Positions 16,273 through 24,522 of a DNA stretch of 33,205 nucleotides are shown one piece after another. Location of the stretch: assembly GCA_045532865.1 (NCBI GenBank), contig JAZSGT010000021.1, positions 1 through 33,205 of the forward strand, given 5' to 3'. Numbering within the stretch: the first letter of the stretch is position 1; every line of letters starts with the position of its first letter. The notes below the pieces were generated by a model. The model was not told where the DNA came from, made no database searches, and worked only from the letters and a program-made list of their open reading frames with translations. The position numbers and the translations under genes are program-made. This DNA is from RGIG4140 sp045532865. Its GTDB lineage: Bacteria > Pseudomonadota > Alphaproteobacteria > CAAHEQ01 > UBA3637.

Positions 16273-16710
16273 ATGAAAGTTATTTTACAAAGGGTCACAT
16301 CAGCTAAAGTTTTTGTTCAAAACGAATGTGTTGGCAAATGTTCACAAGGATTTTGTATTCTTGTTGGCATTCAACCATCAGATACACCAGCAGTCCTTGA
16401 AAAAATGGCAAATCGTATTGTAAATTTGCGTGTTTTTGAAGATGAAAATAAAAAAATGAACCTTTCCATTTTAGATATAAACGGAAGTTGTTTGATTGTA
16501 TCACAATTTACACTTCTTGCTAATTGTAATAGTGGAAGACGCCCATCATTTACAGGTGCTGGAAATCCCACACAGGCAAATGAACTGTTTAATCTTTTTG
16601 TTTCTTTGGTTCAACAAAAAAATATACCTGTTGAAACCGGTGTTTTTGGTGCAGATATGCACGTTGAAATTCACAATGACGGACCTGCAACATTTATTTT
16701 AGAAAGTTAA
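16273..16710 (+). CDS. dtd: D-aminoacyl-tRNA deacylase
   Basis: A 145-residue cytoplasmic enzyme that removes D-amino acids (and glycine mischarged on tRNA-Ala) from tRNA. It aligns end to end with bacterial DTD: MKVILQRVTSAKV at the start, SQFTLLA at 77-83 and the Gly-cisPro motif in NDGPATF at 135-141. The length is normal. The ATG follows AAAGGAAA. It is the first gene of a short operon with a 57-residue ORF and murA. Confidence 0.95.
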   Translation: MKVILQRVTSAKVFVQNECVGKCSQGFCILVGIQPSDTPAVLEKMANRIVNLRVFEDENKKMNLSILDINGSCLIVSQFTLLANCNSGRRPSFTGAGNPTQANELFNLFVSLVQQKNIPVETGVFGADMHVEIHNDGPATFILES

Positions 16711-16715
16711 AAATA

Positions 16716-16889
16716 ATGACGACAGATACAAATAATGAAAAAATCATTCAAACAGCTCAAGAAAATTTACATCTTAATAGAAAGCAAGCTGAAAAGTTTG
16801 CAGATCAAGCACGTGCTTTACAAAAAAATTTAAAACTGAGAAAAAAACAAAAAGAAGAACGTCTCCAATCGAAACAAAATAAAAAATAA
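16716..16889 (+). CDS. Small charged coiled-coil protein between dtd and murA
   Basis: A 57-residue ORF beginning MTTDTNNEKIIQTAQENLHL and ending in a Lys/Gln-rich tail (KLRKKQKEERLQSKQNKK). It fills the gap between dtd and murA exactly, starting five bases after dtd and ending 11 before murA. The sequence is highly charged and strongly helical, with a net positive C-terminus. No canonical ribosome site is visible apart from AGAAAG over the dtd stop region, so translation would be weak or coupled. No family recognised. The continuous helical reading frame in a tight operon supports a real gene. Confidence 0.6.
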   Translation: MTTDTNNEKIIQTAQENLHLNRKQAEKFADQARALQKNLKLRKKQKEERLQSKQNKK

Positions 16890-16900
16890 GGAGAACACGG

Positions 16901-18163
16901 ATGTATGCATTTAAAATAAAAGGTGGTTATCGTCTGAATGGTGAAGTTGATATTCACGGTGCAAAAAACGCTATTTTACCCATTATGGTTGCATCGCTTT
17001 TAACAAGTGAACCAGTTCATTTAACAAATATATCTTATCTTTCTGATGTCCTCACATTGTCTGATTTACTCAAAAGTATGGGAATGAAAGTTAAAATTGA
17101 TAAAAATGCATTAACACTCCAAGCCGATGATATCTCTAGCATTCATGCTGATTATGACTTTGTTTCAAAAATGAGAGCTTCCTTTTGGGTTTTAGGTCCT
17201 CTTTTGGCACGCTTTGGAAAAGCAGAAGTATCTTTACCCGGTGGCTGTGCAATTGGGACTCGCCCTGTTGATTTATATTTAAATGCATTAACAGAAATGG
17301 GGGCAAAAATAAAAGTTAAAAATGGCTATGTTTGTGCAACAGGACCATTGCATGGAGCAGAAATCTTTTTCCCAAAAGTTTCTGTTGGAGCAACACACAA
17401 TACTGTCATGGCAGCAGTTTTAACAAAGGGAATAACAATTATTCACAATCCCGCATTAGAACCTGAAGTCATTGATTTATTAAACATTCTTGTTAAAATG
17501 GGAGCCAAAATATCAGGAATTGGAACAAAAATTTTAACAATTGAAGGCGTAGATAAATTACATGGAACTACGCATAATGTTATTCCAGATAGAATTGAAG
17601 CAGCAACTTTTGCTATTGCAGCAACCATTACAAAGGGAAAACTCTTTTTAAAGGGGGCTAAAGCTGATTTGATGAATGCCGTTACTGATGCTCTACGTAT
17701 CTCAAATGTAATACTCACACAAACAGATGATGGACTCCTTGTTGATGCTCAAAATGCATCCTTAAAATCAACATCAATCACAACTTGTGAATATCCTGGA
17801 TTTCCAACAGATGCTCAAGCTCCTCTATCAAGTCTTTTAACCTTAGCTCATGGAGATTCACTTGTTGAAGAACGTATTTTTGAAAATCGTTTTATGCATG
17901 TTCCAGAATTACAACGTATGGGAGCACAAATTAAGATTTTAACCACAAACTCTATTTTAATTTCAGGGGTCAATCACTTATCTGGAGCCCCTGTTATGGC
18001 AGCTGATTTAAGAGGTGGTGTCGCTTTGGTTCTTGCCGCATTAGCAGCTAAAGGGGAGACAACCATTTCTCGTATTTATCACATAGATCGCGGTTATTAT
18101 AAACTCGAAAATAAATTAGCAAATATTGGAGCACATATCGAACGCATAAAAATTGATGAATAA
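16901..18163 (+). CDS. murA: UDP-N-acetylglucosamine 1-carboxyvinyltransferase
   Basis: A 420-residue cytoplasmic enzyme that adds enolpyruvate from PEP to UDP-GlcNAc, the first committed step of peptidoglycan synthesis. It has the substrate loop GAKNAILPIM at about 20-29 and the active-site loop LPGGCAIGTRPVDL with Cys116, the residue alkylated by fosfomycin; an Asp here would have meant resistance. Later conserved elements include IPDRIEAATF, EYPGFPTDAQAP, ENRFMHVPELQRMGA and ADLRGG. The length is normal. The ribosome site AAGGAGA precedes the ATG, and it is co-transcribed with dtd. Confidence 0.96.
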   Translation: MYAFKIKGGYRLNGEVDIHGAKNAILPIMVASLLTSEPVHLTNISYLSDVLTLSDLLKSMGMKVKIDKNALTLQADDISSIHADYDFVSKMRASFWVLGPLLARFGKAEVSLPGGCAIGTRPVDLYLNALTEMGAKIKVKNGYVCATGPLHGAEIFFPKVSVGATHNTVMAAVLTKGITIIHNPALEPEVIDLLNILVKMGAKISGIGTKILTIEGVDKLHGTTHNVIPDRIEAATFAIAATITKGKLFLKGAKADLMNAVTDALRISNVILTQTDDGLLVDAQNASLKSTSITTCEYPGFPTDAQAPLSSLLTLAHGDSLVEERIFENRFMHVPELQRMGAQIKILTTNSILISGVNHLSGAPVMAADLRGGVALVLAALAAKGETTISRIYHIDRGYYKLENKLANIGAHIERIKIDE

Positions 18164-18231
18164 AAAAGTCTTTCTTTTTAAAAAAGTTTTCGTTATACTT
18201 TTCTAAGGGATTAATTTTAAAGGTGAAAAAC

Positions 18232-18810
18232 ATGCAAAATCGTTTATTTCTTTTATCTGTTTGTGTTTTATTATCCGGTTGCGTTTATAAAGAACAACAA
18301 GGCCACGACATATATGCACAGAGTGATTTGTTGCCCCCTAAAAATATATCAGAAAAACAAGAATTATACCCAACACAACTTCAAAATCCTAATTTAACAC
18401 TACAAGGACAGCAAACACCAGCTATTGTAATTCCACAACAAACTGTTTTGCCATCACATGTTTTGGCTACACCACAAATGCCGCCTCTACCTCAAAACAA
18501 TCCAACACCCTTTGTTCAAACAATTGTTATCCCACAAGCAACCCCTTATTCATATCCGAGTATGCCTCCTCAGCAAACACCAGCTATTAACCACACTATA
18601 AATGGTCAAATGTACCCAACACAAACAACTTATCCAAATCAAATTGCACCTTTAACACCACAAAACTATCCTTCGCAAAATACTGGTTCCCCTCAAACAA
18701 TCCAACCGGTTTGGGCCAACCCTCAGAGCGTTCAACAGATACAGCCTGAAGTATTTCAAAAACCATTAAATACACAACCTTCTGACTCAAATAATATTCC
18801 ACGGTGGTAA
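18232..18810 (+). CDS. Pro/Gln-rich lipoprotein upstream of comM
   Basis: A 192-residue lipoprotein with lipobox LSG|C after MQNRLFLLSVCVLLSGC. The rest is low-complexity, rich in Pro, Gln, Thr and Asn (for example TPQMPPLPQNNPTPFVQ), with no recognisable folded domain. Start choice: ATG at 18232 lies seven bases after AAGGTG; an in-frame GTG at 18223 is part of that ribosome site. Its stop codon abuts the comM start, so the two are co-transcribed. TATACT at 18194-18199 is a possible -10 box. Such proteins may span between the outer membrane and the wall, but the function is unknown. Confidence 0.8.
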   Translation: MQNRLFLLSVCVLLSGCVYKEQQGHDIYAQSDLLPPKNISEKQELYPTQLQNPNLTLQGQQTPAIVIPQQTVLPSHVLATPQMPPLPQNNPTPFVQTIVIPQATPYSYPSMPPQQTPAINHTINGQMYPTQTTYPNQIAPLTPQNYPSQNTGSPQTIQPVWANPQSVQQIQPEVFQKPLNTQPSDSNNIPRW

Positions 18811-20322
18811 ATGATTTCATCAACACATACAGTAGCCTTTTCAGGTATTCAAGTTTTAAAAATAAAAATTGAAGTACAACTAACAAGTGGATTACCAAGT
18901 TTTACCATTGTTGGGTTAGGCGACAAAGCAATTACTGAAAGTAAAGAACGCGTTCGCGCTGTTCTAAATACATTACAAATAAACTTGCCACCTCAACGAA
19001 TTACTGTTAATTTAGCTCCAGCTGACGTTTTTAAAGAAGGAACTCATTACGATTTACCAATCGCAATGGCCCTACTTGCTGCAATGAAAATTATACCATC
19101 CCACTTGATTAAAAACTATATTATGATGGGAGAATTAGGGCTTGACGGTTCCATTCGTCCTGTTGTAGGTGTTTTACCAGCAGCAATCGAAGCAAAGAAA
19201 AACAATCTTGGCTTCATTTGTCCTGAAAAACAAGGAAATGAAGCTTTATGGGCCGAACTTGATAATGTTATTGCTGCTCCAAATTTAATTTCACTACTCA
19301 ATCATCTTAAAGGAGAAATTCTTTTACCTGCTCCTCAAGCCTCTATAAATTTTGATACACCCTACTTACCAGATTTAGAAGATATTAAAGGTCAAGAAAC
19401 AGCAAGAAGAGCTTTAGAAATTGCAGCAGCTGGTGGACATAATATGTTGATGATTGGACCTCCTGGAACAGGCAAATCTATGTTAGCAGCACGACTGCCA
19501 TCTTTGCTTCCACCTCTAACTCATGAAGAAATGATAGAGATAAACCAGATTCATTCAGTAGCTGGAAAAACAAAAGATGGTTCATTTATTACAACACGAC
19601 CATTTAGATCACCACACCATTCAGCAACAATGGTTTCTCTTGTTGGTGGAGGATCAAAAGCAAAGCCCGGAGAAATATCTCTGGCACATAGAGGCGTTTT
19701 ATTTTTAGATGAACTTCCAGAATTTAACAGAAGCGTCTTAGAAGCATTAAGACAACCAATTGAAACAGGCGCAATTACAGTATCACGTGCAAACGCTCAT
19801 GTAACGTATCCTGCAAAATTTCAATTAATAACAGCGATGAATCCTTGCAAATGTGGGTATTTAGGTGTTTTGGGCAATGAATGCTCAAGAGCTCCAAAAT
19901 GTGGAGCTGAATATTTGTCAAAAATATCTGGGCCACTTTTAGACAGAATTGATTTGCAATTAGAAGTACCCTCTATTAATCCTTGGGATTTAGGAACAAA
20001 ACAGAAAGGGGAGTCCTCTAAAACAGTTGCATATAGAATAAAACAGGCGCTTGAATTTTCAAAAAAACGCTTTAAAGGTTCAGGTATTTCGCAAAATGCA
20101 CAAATTGATGGTACTCTTTTAGAAGAATATGCTCATTTAACGACTGACGCTCAAAACACATTACAGCTTGCAGCTGAAAAAATGCGTCTTTCTGCTCGTG
20201 GATATCATCGTGTTATCCGTGTTGCAAGAACAATCGCCGATTTAGCATTAGAAGAAAATATTTCAACCCAACATGTTGTTGAAGCTCTTTCTTTTAAAAA
20301 TCCACTTAAATCAATTTCTTAA
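18811..20322 (+). CDS. comM: ComM/YifB-family Mg-chelatase-like AAA+ ATPase
   Basis: A 503-residue cytoplasmic protein. The N-terminal ~170 residues are the ChlI/Lon-like domain (FTIVGLGDKAITESKERVRA). The AAA+ domain has Walker A GPPGTGKS (216-223) and Walker B GVLFLDELPEF, followed by the Cys-containing NPCKCGYLG and a Mg-chelatase C-terminal domain (LSARGYHRVIRVARTIADL). ComM is a hexameric branch-migration helicase that promotes integration of incoming DNA in natural transformation. The ATG directly follows the upstream stop codon with only a weak ribosome site (GGTGG), implying translational coupling. A link to the nearby pilus is possible but not shown. Confidence 0.93.
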   Translation: MISSTHTVAFSGIQVLKIKIEVQLTSGLPSFTIVGLGDKAITESKERVRAVLNTLQINLPPQRITVNLAPADVFKEGTHYDLPIAMALLAAMKIIPSHLIKNYIMMGELGLDGSIRPVVGVLPAAIEAKKNNLGFICPEKQGNEALWAELDNVIAAPNLISLLNHLKGEILLPAPQASINFDTPYLPDLEDIKGQETARRALEIAAAGGHNMLMIGPPGTGKSMLAARLPSLLPPLTHEEMIEINQIHSVAGKTKDGSFITTRPFRSPHHSATMVSLVGGGSKAKPGEISLAHRGVLFLDELPEFNRSVLEALRQPIETGAITVSRANAHVTYPAKFQLITAMNPCKCGYLGVLGNECSRAPKCGAEYLSKISGPLLDRIDLQLEVPSINPWDLGTKQKGESSKTVAYRIKQALEFSKKRFKGSGISQNAQIDGTLLEEYAHLTTDAQNTLQLAAEKMRLSARGYHRVIRVARTIADLALEENISTQHVVEALSFKNPLKSIS

Positions 20323-20329
20323 TCATAAA

Positions 20330-21604
20330 TCAAGAATTTTGTTTTAAATTAAATGCAACCTTTCTCATTTGTTGCTCCTGTATGCTTTCTAATCGTTGAA
20401 AAAACACATGATTCTTTTCCAAATAATCCAATGTGGTTTTTCCATTTTTATCTTTATTTAAAAGAGAAGGATTGTACTTTAACATAAAATCAACCATTTC
20501 AGTATCATTTTGTAACACGGCCTGTGTTAGTAATGTTTTCCCTGTTGCAGAAGATATATTATTTGCCATTGGAACACCTTTTGAATAAAGCATATCCATC
20601 ACTTTAAAATTACGTTTTTCGTAAGCGTACATCATTGGTGTTTTTGAAAAACAATCTTCTTTATTATTAATTTTATCATCCATTAAATACGATAAAATAT
20701 AATCACTTGTATTATTTTCAATCGCATAAGATAAAGCTGAACGACCAAACGAATCACAAACAGAAACATCAACATAGTCTTTTAGAACTTTTAAAGAAAC
20801 AAAAGTTTCCAACAGCTGCTCTTTTGGCTGAGAAAAAAGATACGTCAAAGGAGTTGAATAAACGCCTTCTTTTCGTGGAAAAAGTTGTGGCACACGCGAT
20901 CCAGCTTGAATTAACAAACCTATTGCAGCACCACATCCATATTTTAAGGCCTTTTTTAACGCAACAGGACAAACCTCTTCTTCATTTTTTGCATACTCAC
21001 GCCAATTTAAAGGCACAGTATTAGGGTTAGCACCCTTTTCCAACAAATATTGCACAATATCTAATTTATCAGAACGAACAGCCATTGAAAGTGGTGTAAT
21101 ATCCAACCCCCCAATTGAATCTAAATCGGCTCCTTTTTCCACCAATGTTGGTACAAAGTAATCATATGATTTATAAATCATTGCACAAAGAGGTGACATC
21201 TTTTGACTACTACATCTTGGATAGACAGCCTTTTTTTTAGAAGTCACATCTCTTTCATAGGCTTCATAAGCCCGATGATGTGGAGCAACTGTTACAAAGC
21301 ATGGAACATTTACATCAACATCTCTTTGCAATAATTTTTCAACATATGCGCCTCGTCTTAAAGAAACGGCATGTGAAAAGGCAGTATAGCCATCTATATC
21401 TTTTTTATTAACATCTTTGGTCCAATCTAAAACCATTTTGAAAATTTTTTCACCATCTTTTTGATTTGACGCATGAATTGAAACCATTAAAGGTGTTTGG
21501 CAAAATTCATTTACTTCATCCTGTGAGGCATGAGCAAGTGCTTCCTCAACATCTTCATATCGCCCCATTCGAATAAAATCTAATAATGTTTTTTTCTTTT
21601 TCAA
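20330..21604 (-). CDS. Ankyrin-repeat protein with TTG start
   Basis: A 424-residue protein without signal peptide or membrane segment, made largely of degenerate ankyrin repeats. Recognisable units include DGYTAFSHAVSLRRGAYVEK, ITPLSMAVRSDKLDIVQYL with LEKGANPN, FGRSALSYAIENNTSDYIL, KTPMMYAYEKRNFKVMDML and GKTLLTQAVLQNDTEMVDFM. The start is TTG at 21604, supported by AAGGAG six bases upstream; the next ATG (residue 13) has no such site. It follows RNase D by 31 bases and is probably co-transcribed with it. Such proteins bind other proteins and in host-associated bacteria are sometimes secreted effectors, but nothing here shows secretion. It ends eight bases from comM, convergently. Confidence 0.85.
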   Translation of the reverse strand: MKKKKTLLDFIRMGRYEDVEEALAHASQDEVNEFCQTPLMVSIHASNQKDGEKIFKMVLDWTKDVNKKDIDGYTAFSHAVSLRRGAYVEKLLQRDVDVNVPCFVTVAPHHRAYEAYERDVTSKKKAVYPRCSSQKMSPLCAMIYKSYDYFVPTLVEKGADLDSIGGLDITPLSMAVRSDKLDIVQYLLEKGANPNTVPLNWREYAKNEEEVCPVALKKALKYGCGAAIGLLIQAGSRVPQLFPRKEGVYSTPLTYLFSQPKEQLLETFVSLKVLKDYVDVSVCDSFGRSALSYAIENNTSDYILSYLMDDKINNKEDCFSKTPMMYAYEKRNFKVMDMLYSKGVPMANNISSATGKTLLTQAVLQNDTEMVDFMLKYNPSLLNKDKNGKTTLDYLEKNHVFFQRLESIQEQQMRKVAFNLKQNS

Positions 21605-21610
21605 GAAAAG

Positions 21611-21616
21611 CTCCTT
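21611..21616 (-). promoter_or_regulatory. Ribosome binding site that fixes the TTG start of the ankyrin gene
   Basis: AAGGAG on the minus strand lies exactly six bases before the TTG codon at 21604. No comparable site precedes the first in-frame ATG. Confidence 0.75.
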
Positions 21617-21635
21617 TTTTTAATCTTTACACATA

Positions 21636-22799
21636 TTATACTTGCCAATCATTTTTAATTTGAAAATCAACTTGGCAGGTTTTTTGATTATATCCAAAAT
21701 ATAAAGTTCCTTTTTTTATTTCTTCTGCATATTTTCCAAAAATATCATAACGCCACCCGTGCATAAACCGAACATTTTTTTCACCTGAGGCAAACCAAAC
21801 CAACTCTTCATGCAAAGCAATAATTTTAGTAGCAGTTGCTTCCTTAACAGAAACAATATCTAAAAGCAAATGAAGCATCAACATTAAACTTTTATGAGCT
21901 CCAGATGTACTTTTTTCCACGGGTATAGGATAAAATGCTTCTTTTTTCTTTTCAAAGGAGTTATTGATAACACCAACAATTTCTTCTGCTATATTATTTT
22001 TAAAAAATGATGAAGGAATTCCTCTCAAATTTTTCAAATCATCAACTGTTTTTGGATGAGCCTTTACAATTTCTTGAAGAGTTTCATCTCTTAAAACCTG
22101 TCGTTTAGAGCGATTAAGTTTTTTTGCTCTATGTTCACGCCAAAGATACAAATCTTGATACAAAAATTTTAATTTCTCTGACTTAACATTGTACTTTATT
22201 TTTTTTGCAATTGTAGCATCACTTGGATTATAAGATTCTTCATCTAAAAGAGCCTCCATTTCATCTTCAATCCAAGACCAACGACCTAAATCTTCTATCT
22301 TTTTTTTCAAAATCAAGTAAACATCTCTTAAATGTGTTACATCACTTAACGCATATTGTATTTGAGCTTCACTTAAAGGACGATTTTCCCAATTTGTAAA
22401 ACGCATTCCTTTATCTATCTGTATGTTCAACAAATCCAAAACAAGCTGTTGATAACCAACACTTTCACCATAACCACAAACCATACCAGCAACCTGTGTA
22501 TCGAACAAAGGTTTTGGAACTTGTTTCATAAGTTTATAAAAATTTTCAATATCCTGACGTGCAGAATGAAAAACTTTTACAACATTTTCATTCAACATTA
22601 AATCAAACAAAGGTGACAAATCCATATTTTCAGCCAATGGATCAATACAAATAGCATCATCCGGAGAAGCAATCTGAATTAAACACAGTTTTGAATAATA
22701 TGTAAACTCTCTTAAAAATTCAGTATCAACTGTAACAAAAGGATGGGTCGCAAAACGCTGACAAATCTCTTTTAATTCTTGACTATCTGTAACTATCAT
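21636..22799 (-). CDS. rnd: Ribonuclease D
   Basis: A 387-residue 3'-5' exoribonuclease acting in tRNA 3'-end maturation. The DEDDy exonuclease domain (about 1-170) shows Asp25 and Glu27 in VDTEFLRE, Asp83 in HSARQDIENF, and Tyr149 with Asp153 in YALSDVTHL. An HRDC domain follows (about 205-290, with LYLWREHRAKKLNRSKRQVL and LRGIPSSFF), then a second C-terminal helical region. The frame is open to a TTG at 22835, but the ATG at 22799 gives the usual family N-terminus; neither has a strong ribosome site. It is the first gene of a pair with the ankyrin protein. Confidence 0.92.
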   Translation of the reverse strand: MIVTDSQELKEICQRFATHPFVTVDTEFLREFTYYSKLCLIQIASPDDAICIDPLAENMDLSPLFDLMLNENVVKVFHSARQDIENFYKLMKQVPKPLFDTQVAGMVCGYGESVGYQQLVLDLLNIQIDKGMRFTNWENRPLSEAQIQYALSDVTHLRDVYLILKKKIEDLGRWSWIEDEMEALLDEESYNPSDATIAKKIKYNVKSEKLKFLYQDLYLWREHRAKKLNRSKRQVLRDETLQEIVKAHPKTVDDLKNLRGIPSSFFKNNIAEEIVGVINNSFEKKKEAFYPIPVEKSTSGAHKSLMLMLHLLLDIVSVKEATATKIIALHEELVWFASGEKNVRFMHGWRYDIFGKYAEEIKKGTLYFGYNQKTCQVDFQIKNDWQV

Positions 22800-22867
22800 C
22801 TCATAGATTTTACTCTTTTTTTTATTTTTTATCAAGTAGATTTATTCTATATTAACACACAAAATAC

Positions 22868-22896
22868 TTGAGCTAATTTATTTTTTAAGTTATAAT
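22868..22896 (+). promoter_or_regulatory. Consensus-like sigma-70 promoter of the prepilin gene
   Basis: TTGAGC (22868-22873) and TATAAT (22891-22896) are separated by 17 bases. The -10 box is perfect and the -35 box keeps TTGA. It is followed after 33 bases by the ribosome site and start of the prepilin gene. Confidence 0.75.
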
Positions 22897-22929
22897 GAAA
22901 GTATAGGCTTATATATTGAGGGGTGGACC

Positions 22930-23388
22930 ATGATAAAAAAATCATCACAATCGGGTCGCAGTATGGTTGAAATGCTTGGGGTTATTGCTATAATTGGATT
23001 AATAACCGTTGCAGGGGTTACTTCTATGTCTTATGTCGATTCATTTTTTAGAAGTAGCGCAACAGTCATCGAAATTGATGAAATTGCAAAAGATGTTGTA
23101 GATACATATTCTTGGAGCGCAGATTTTTCTGACCTAAAAATGGAAACCATTTGTAGTGAAGGTATTTTGAATTGCCAAAACGATGTGGGAAAAAATCGTT
23201 GGGGTGGCGATATTACCATTGCAGCTAGTGGTGAAAGGAATACCTCTTTTACAATCACCTATAATAATGTGCCAAAAATACCTTGCGAACAACTCTTGAG
23301 TGCTTCAGACAAACATGAATTTCATCATGTTACTGCTGTAAAGACAACTTGTACAGATAATTCAACTATGAATTTTATTCTTAACTAA
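22930..23388 (+). CDS. Class III (type IV pilin-like) prepilin, solitary
   Basis: A 152-residue prepilin. A nine-residue leader ends in Gly9; cleavage before Arg10 would give RSMVEMLGVIAIIGLITVAG, with the hallmark Glu at mature position 5 and a long hydrophobic assembly helix. The C-terminal domain has four cysteines (75, 82, 119, 141) that could form two disulfides. The ribosome site (GGGGTGG) is good, and its own promoter and terminator make it a single-gene unit. It is probably a substrate of the R64-like pilus machine encoded at 6295-16087, which has no pilin of its own; whether it is the major subunit or a minor pilin cannot be told. From memory, G|RSMVEMLG leaders occur in multi-copy pilin families of gut alphaproteobacteria. 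Confidence 0.88.
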   Translation: MIKKSSQSGRSMVEMLGVIAIIGLITVAGVTSMSYVDSFFRSSATVIEIDEIAKDVVDTYSWSADFSDLKMETICSEGILNCQNDVGKNRWGGDITIAASGERNTSFTITYNNVPKIPCEQLLSASDKHEFHHVTAVKTTCTDNSTMNFILN

Positions 23389-23434
23389 CTAAAAAAAAGA
23401 ACACTATCAATTTTATTGTTTGTTATCTTTATAC

Positions 23435-23468
23435 AAGAAATCCACCAATATTTTGGTGGATTTCTTTT
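23435..23468. terminator. Strong hairpin terminator, probably bidirectional
   Basis: AAGAAATCCACCAA (23435-23448) pairs perfectly with TTGGTGGATTTCTT (23453-23466) around a four-base loop and runs into T residues. It lies between the convergent prepilin and nucleotidyltransferase genes, and its flanking A and T runs allow use in both directions. Confidence 0.85.
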
Positions 23469-23481
23469 GTTAAAAAAAATC

Positions 23482-24402
23482 TTATTCTAATTCTTGCAAA
23501 ACTTTTTTAATATATTCTCTGTTTTCTTTTGCAAAGAAGGAACGAGTTACCAATTCTCGCATCAATGCTTTTTCATAAAGAGGCAAAGTTCCCGTATCCA
23601 TCATTGTATATTTTTCAGGAACTAATATTTCCATTTCAACAAAGAAACCAGCATCCTCACCCCCATTGTCTAAAAAGGCATTAATACCATCTGTATAAAC
23701 CCATTCGCCCAAAGACAATCCTGCAGGTAATTGACCTGTTTTTTCAATTTCAGTTGTTTGCTTTTCAATTGCATCTAAACATTCTTTTGGCAAAACAATA
23801 GGAGAGTACCCTGCAATATTGCTTGTTGGATTCTTGGGTTTTTCAATTAAGCGTTTGTTACTAATAATTGCATTATTACTTACATCTTCTTTCACAAGAC
23901 CGGTCAATAAAATTTGTTTTGCGTTTTTCAAAAATGAATCTGTAATTTTTTTCACAAATGAAATATCTGCTTTACTTGAATCAATCAAATCATCAGGGAA
24001 AATCAAAACACCATGTCTATCTGGCGACAACCGATGAGCTAAACCTAAAACTTGTGCTGTTCCCAAAGGTTTTTCTTGAATAACAAATTTCAAATCAACA
24101 TCATCTGGTAAAAATGTTGCTCGCAGTACGTCTGCAATACGACTTCTACCTCCGTTACGCAATTTTTCTTCTGTTTTCGTATCTGTTTTTAATGCGTCAG
24201 TAAAAGCATCAATTGTTGATTGATCTGAAACAACCAAAGTAATGTGACGCCCACCCATACGGACAACATCTTGCAACACACAATCGATTAAACGAATGTC
24301 GCCAAAAGGCATTAAACATTTATGGGCAATCCCCTTTGAATGTGGATAATTTCTGGTGCTCTTTCCTGCACAAGCAACAATAAATTCTATATTTTCATAC
24401 AT
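23482..24402 (-). CDS. Sugar-phosphate nucleotidyltransferase-like protein
   Basis: A 306-residue cytoplasmic protein of the NTP-transferase (GalU/RfbA-like) fold. The N-terminal nucleotide-binding loop IVACAGKSTRNYPHSKGIAH with KCLMPFGD replaces the usual GxGTRxxPxxK...PxKPLLPV pattern but keeps G, TR, P and the K/PFGD elements. EKPLGTAQVLGLAH and FPDDLIDSS match the conserved substrate and metal-binding segments, and IEKPKNPTSNIAGYSPIVLP resembles the later sugar-binding region. The family normally couples NTP with a sugar 1-phosphate to give an NDP-sugar for surface glycans; the sugar is not predictable. The ribosome site is AAAGGAGA. It lies downstream of the autotransporter, separated by a possible weak terminator. 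Confidence 0.82.
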   Translation of the reverse strand: MYENIEFIVACAGKSTRNYPHSKGIAHKCLMPFGDIRLIDCVLQDVVRMGGRHITLVVSDQSTIDAFTDALKTDTKTEEKLRNGGRSRIADVLRATFLPDDVDLKFVIQEKPLGTAQVLGLAHRLSPDRHGVLIFPDDLIDSSKADISFVKKITDSFLKNAKQILLTGLVKEDVSNNAIISNKRLIEKPKNPTSNIAGYSPIVLPKECLDAIEKQTTEIEKTGQLPAGLSLGEWVYTDGINAFLDNGGEDAGFFVEMEILVPEKYTMMDTGTLPLYEKALMRELVTRSFFAKENREYIKKVLQELE

Positions 24403-24461
24403 TAAAAATCTCCTTTGATTGTTATTTTTTTATCAATACTTTTAATGTAAATTTTTTAAAG

Positions 24462-24500
24462 AATAAAAGCAAGCTTAAAAGCTTAAATTCTACTTTTATT
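24462..24500 (-). terminator. Possible weak terminator after the autotransporter gene
   Basis: AATAAAAG (24462-24469) and CTTTTATT (24493-24500) are perfect inverted repeats enclosing a second palindromic pair, AAGCTT AA AAGCTT. On the minus strand the structure runs into a T-rich stretch. It is very AT-rich, so its strength is doubtful. Confidence 0.4.
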
Positions 24501-24522
24501 TTCCTTTTTATGAGAGTTCTAT

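Noticed and set aside
18811..20322. comM next to a pilus taken as evidence for natural competence
   Set aside because: ComM is widespread in non-competent bacteria and no ComEC, DprA or ComF gene is in the window.
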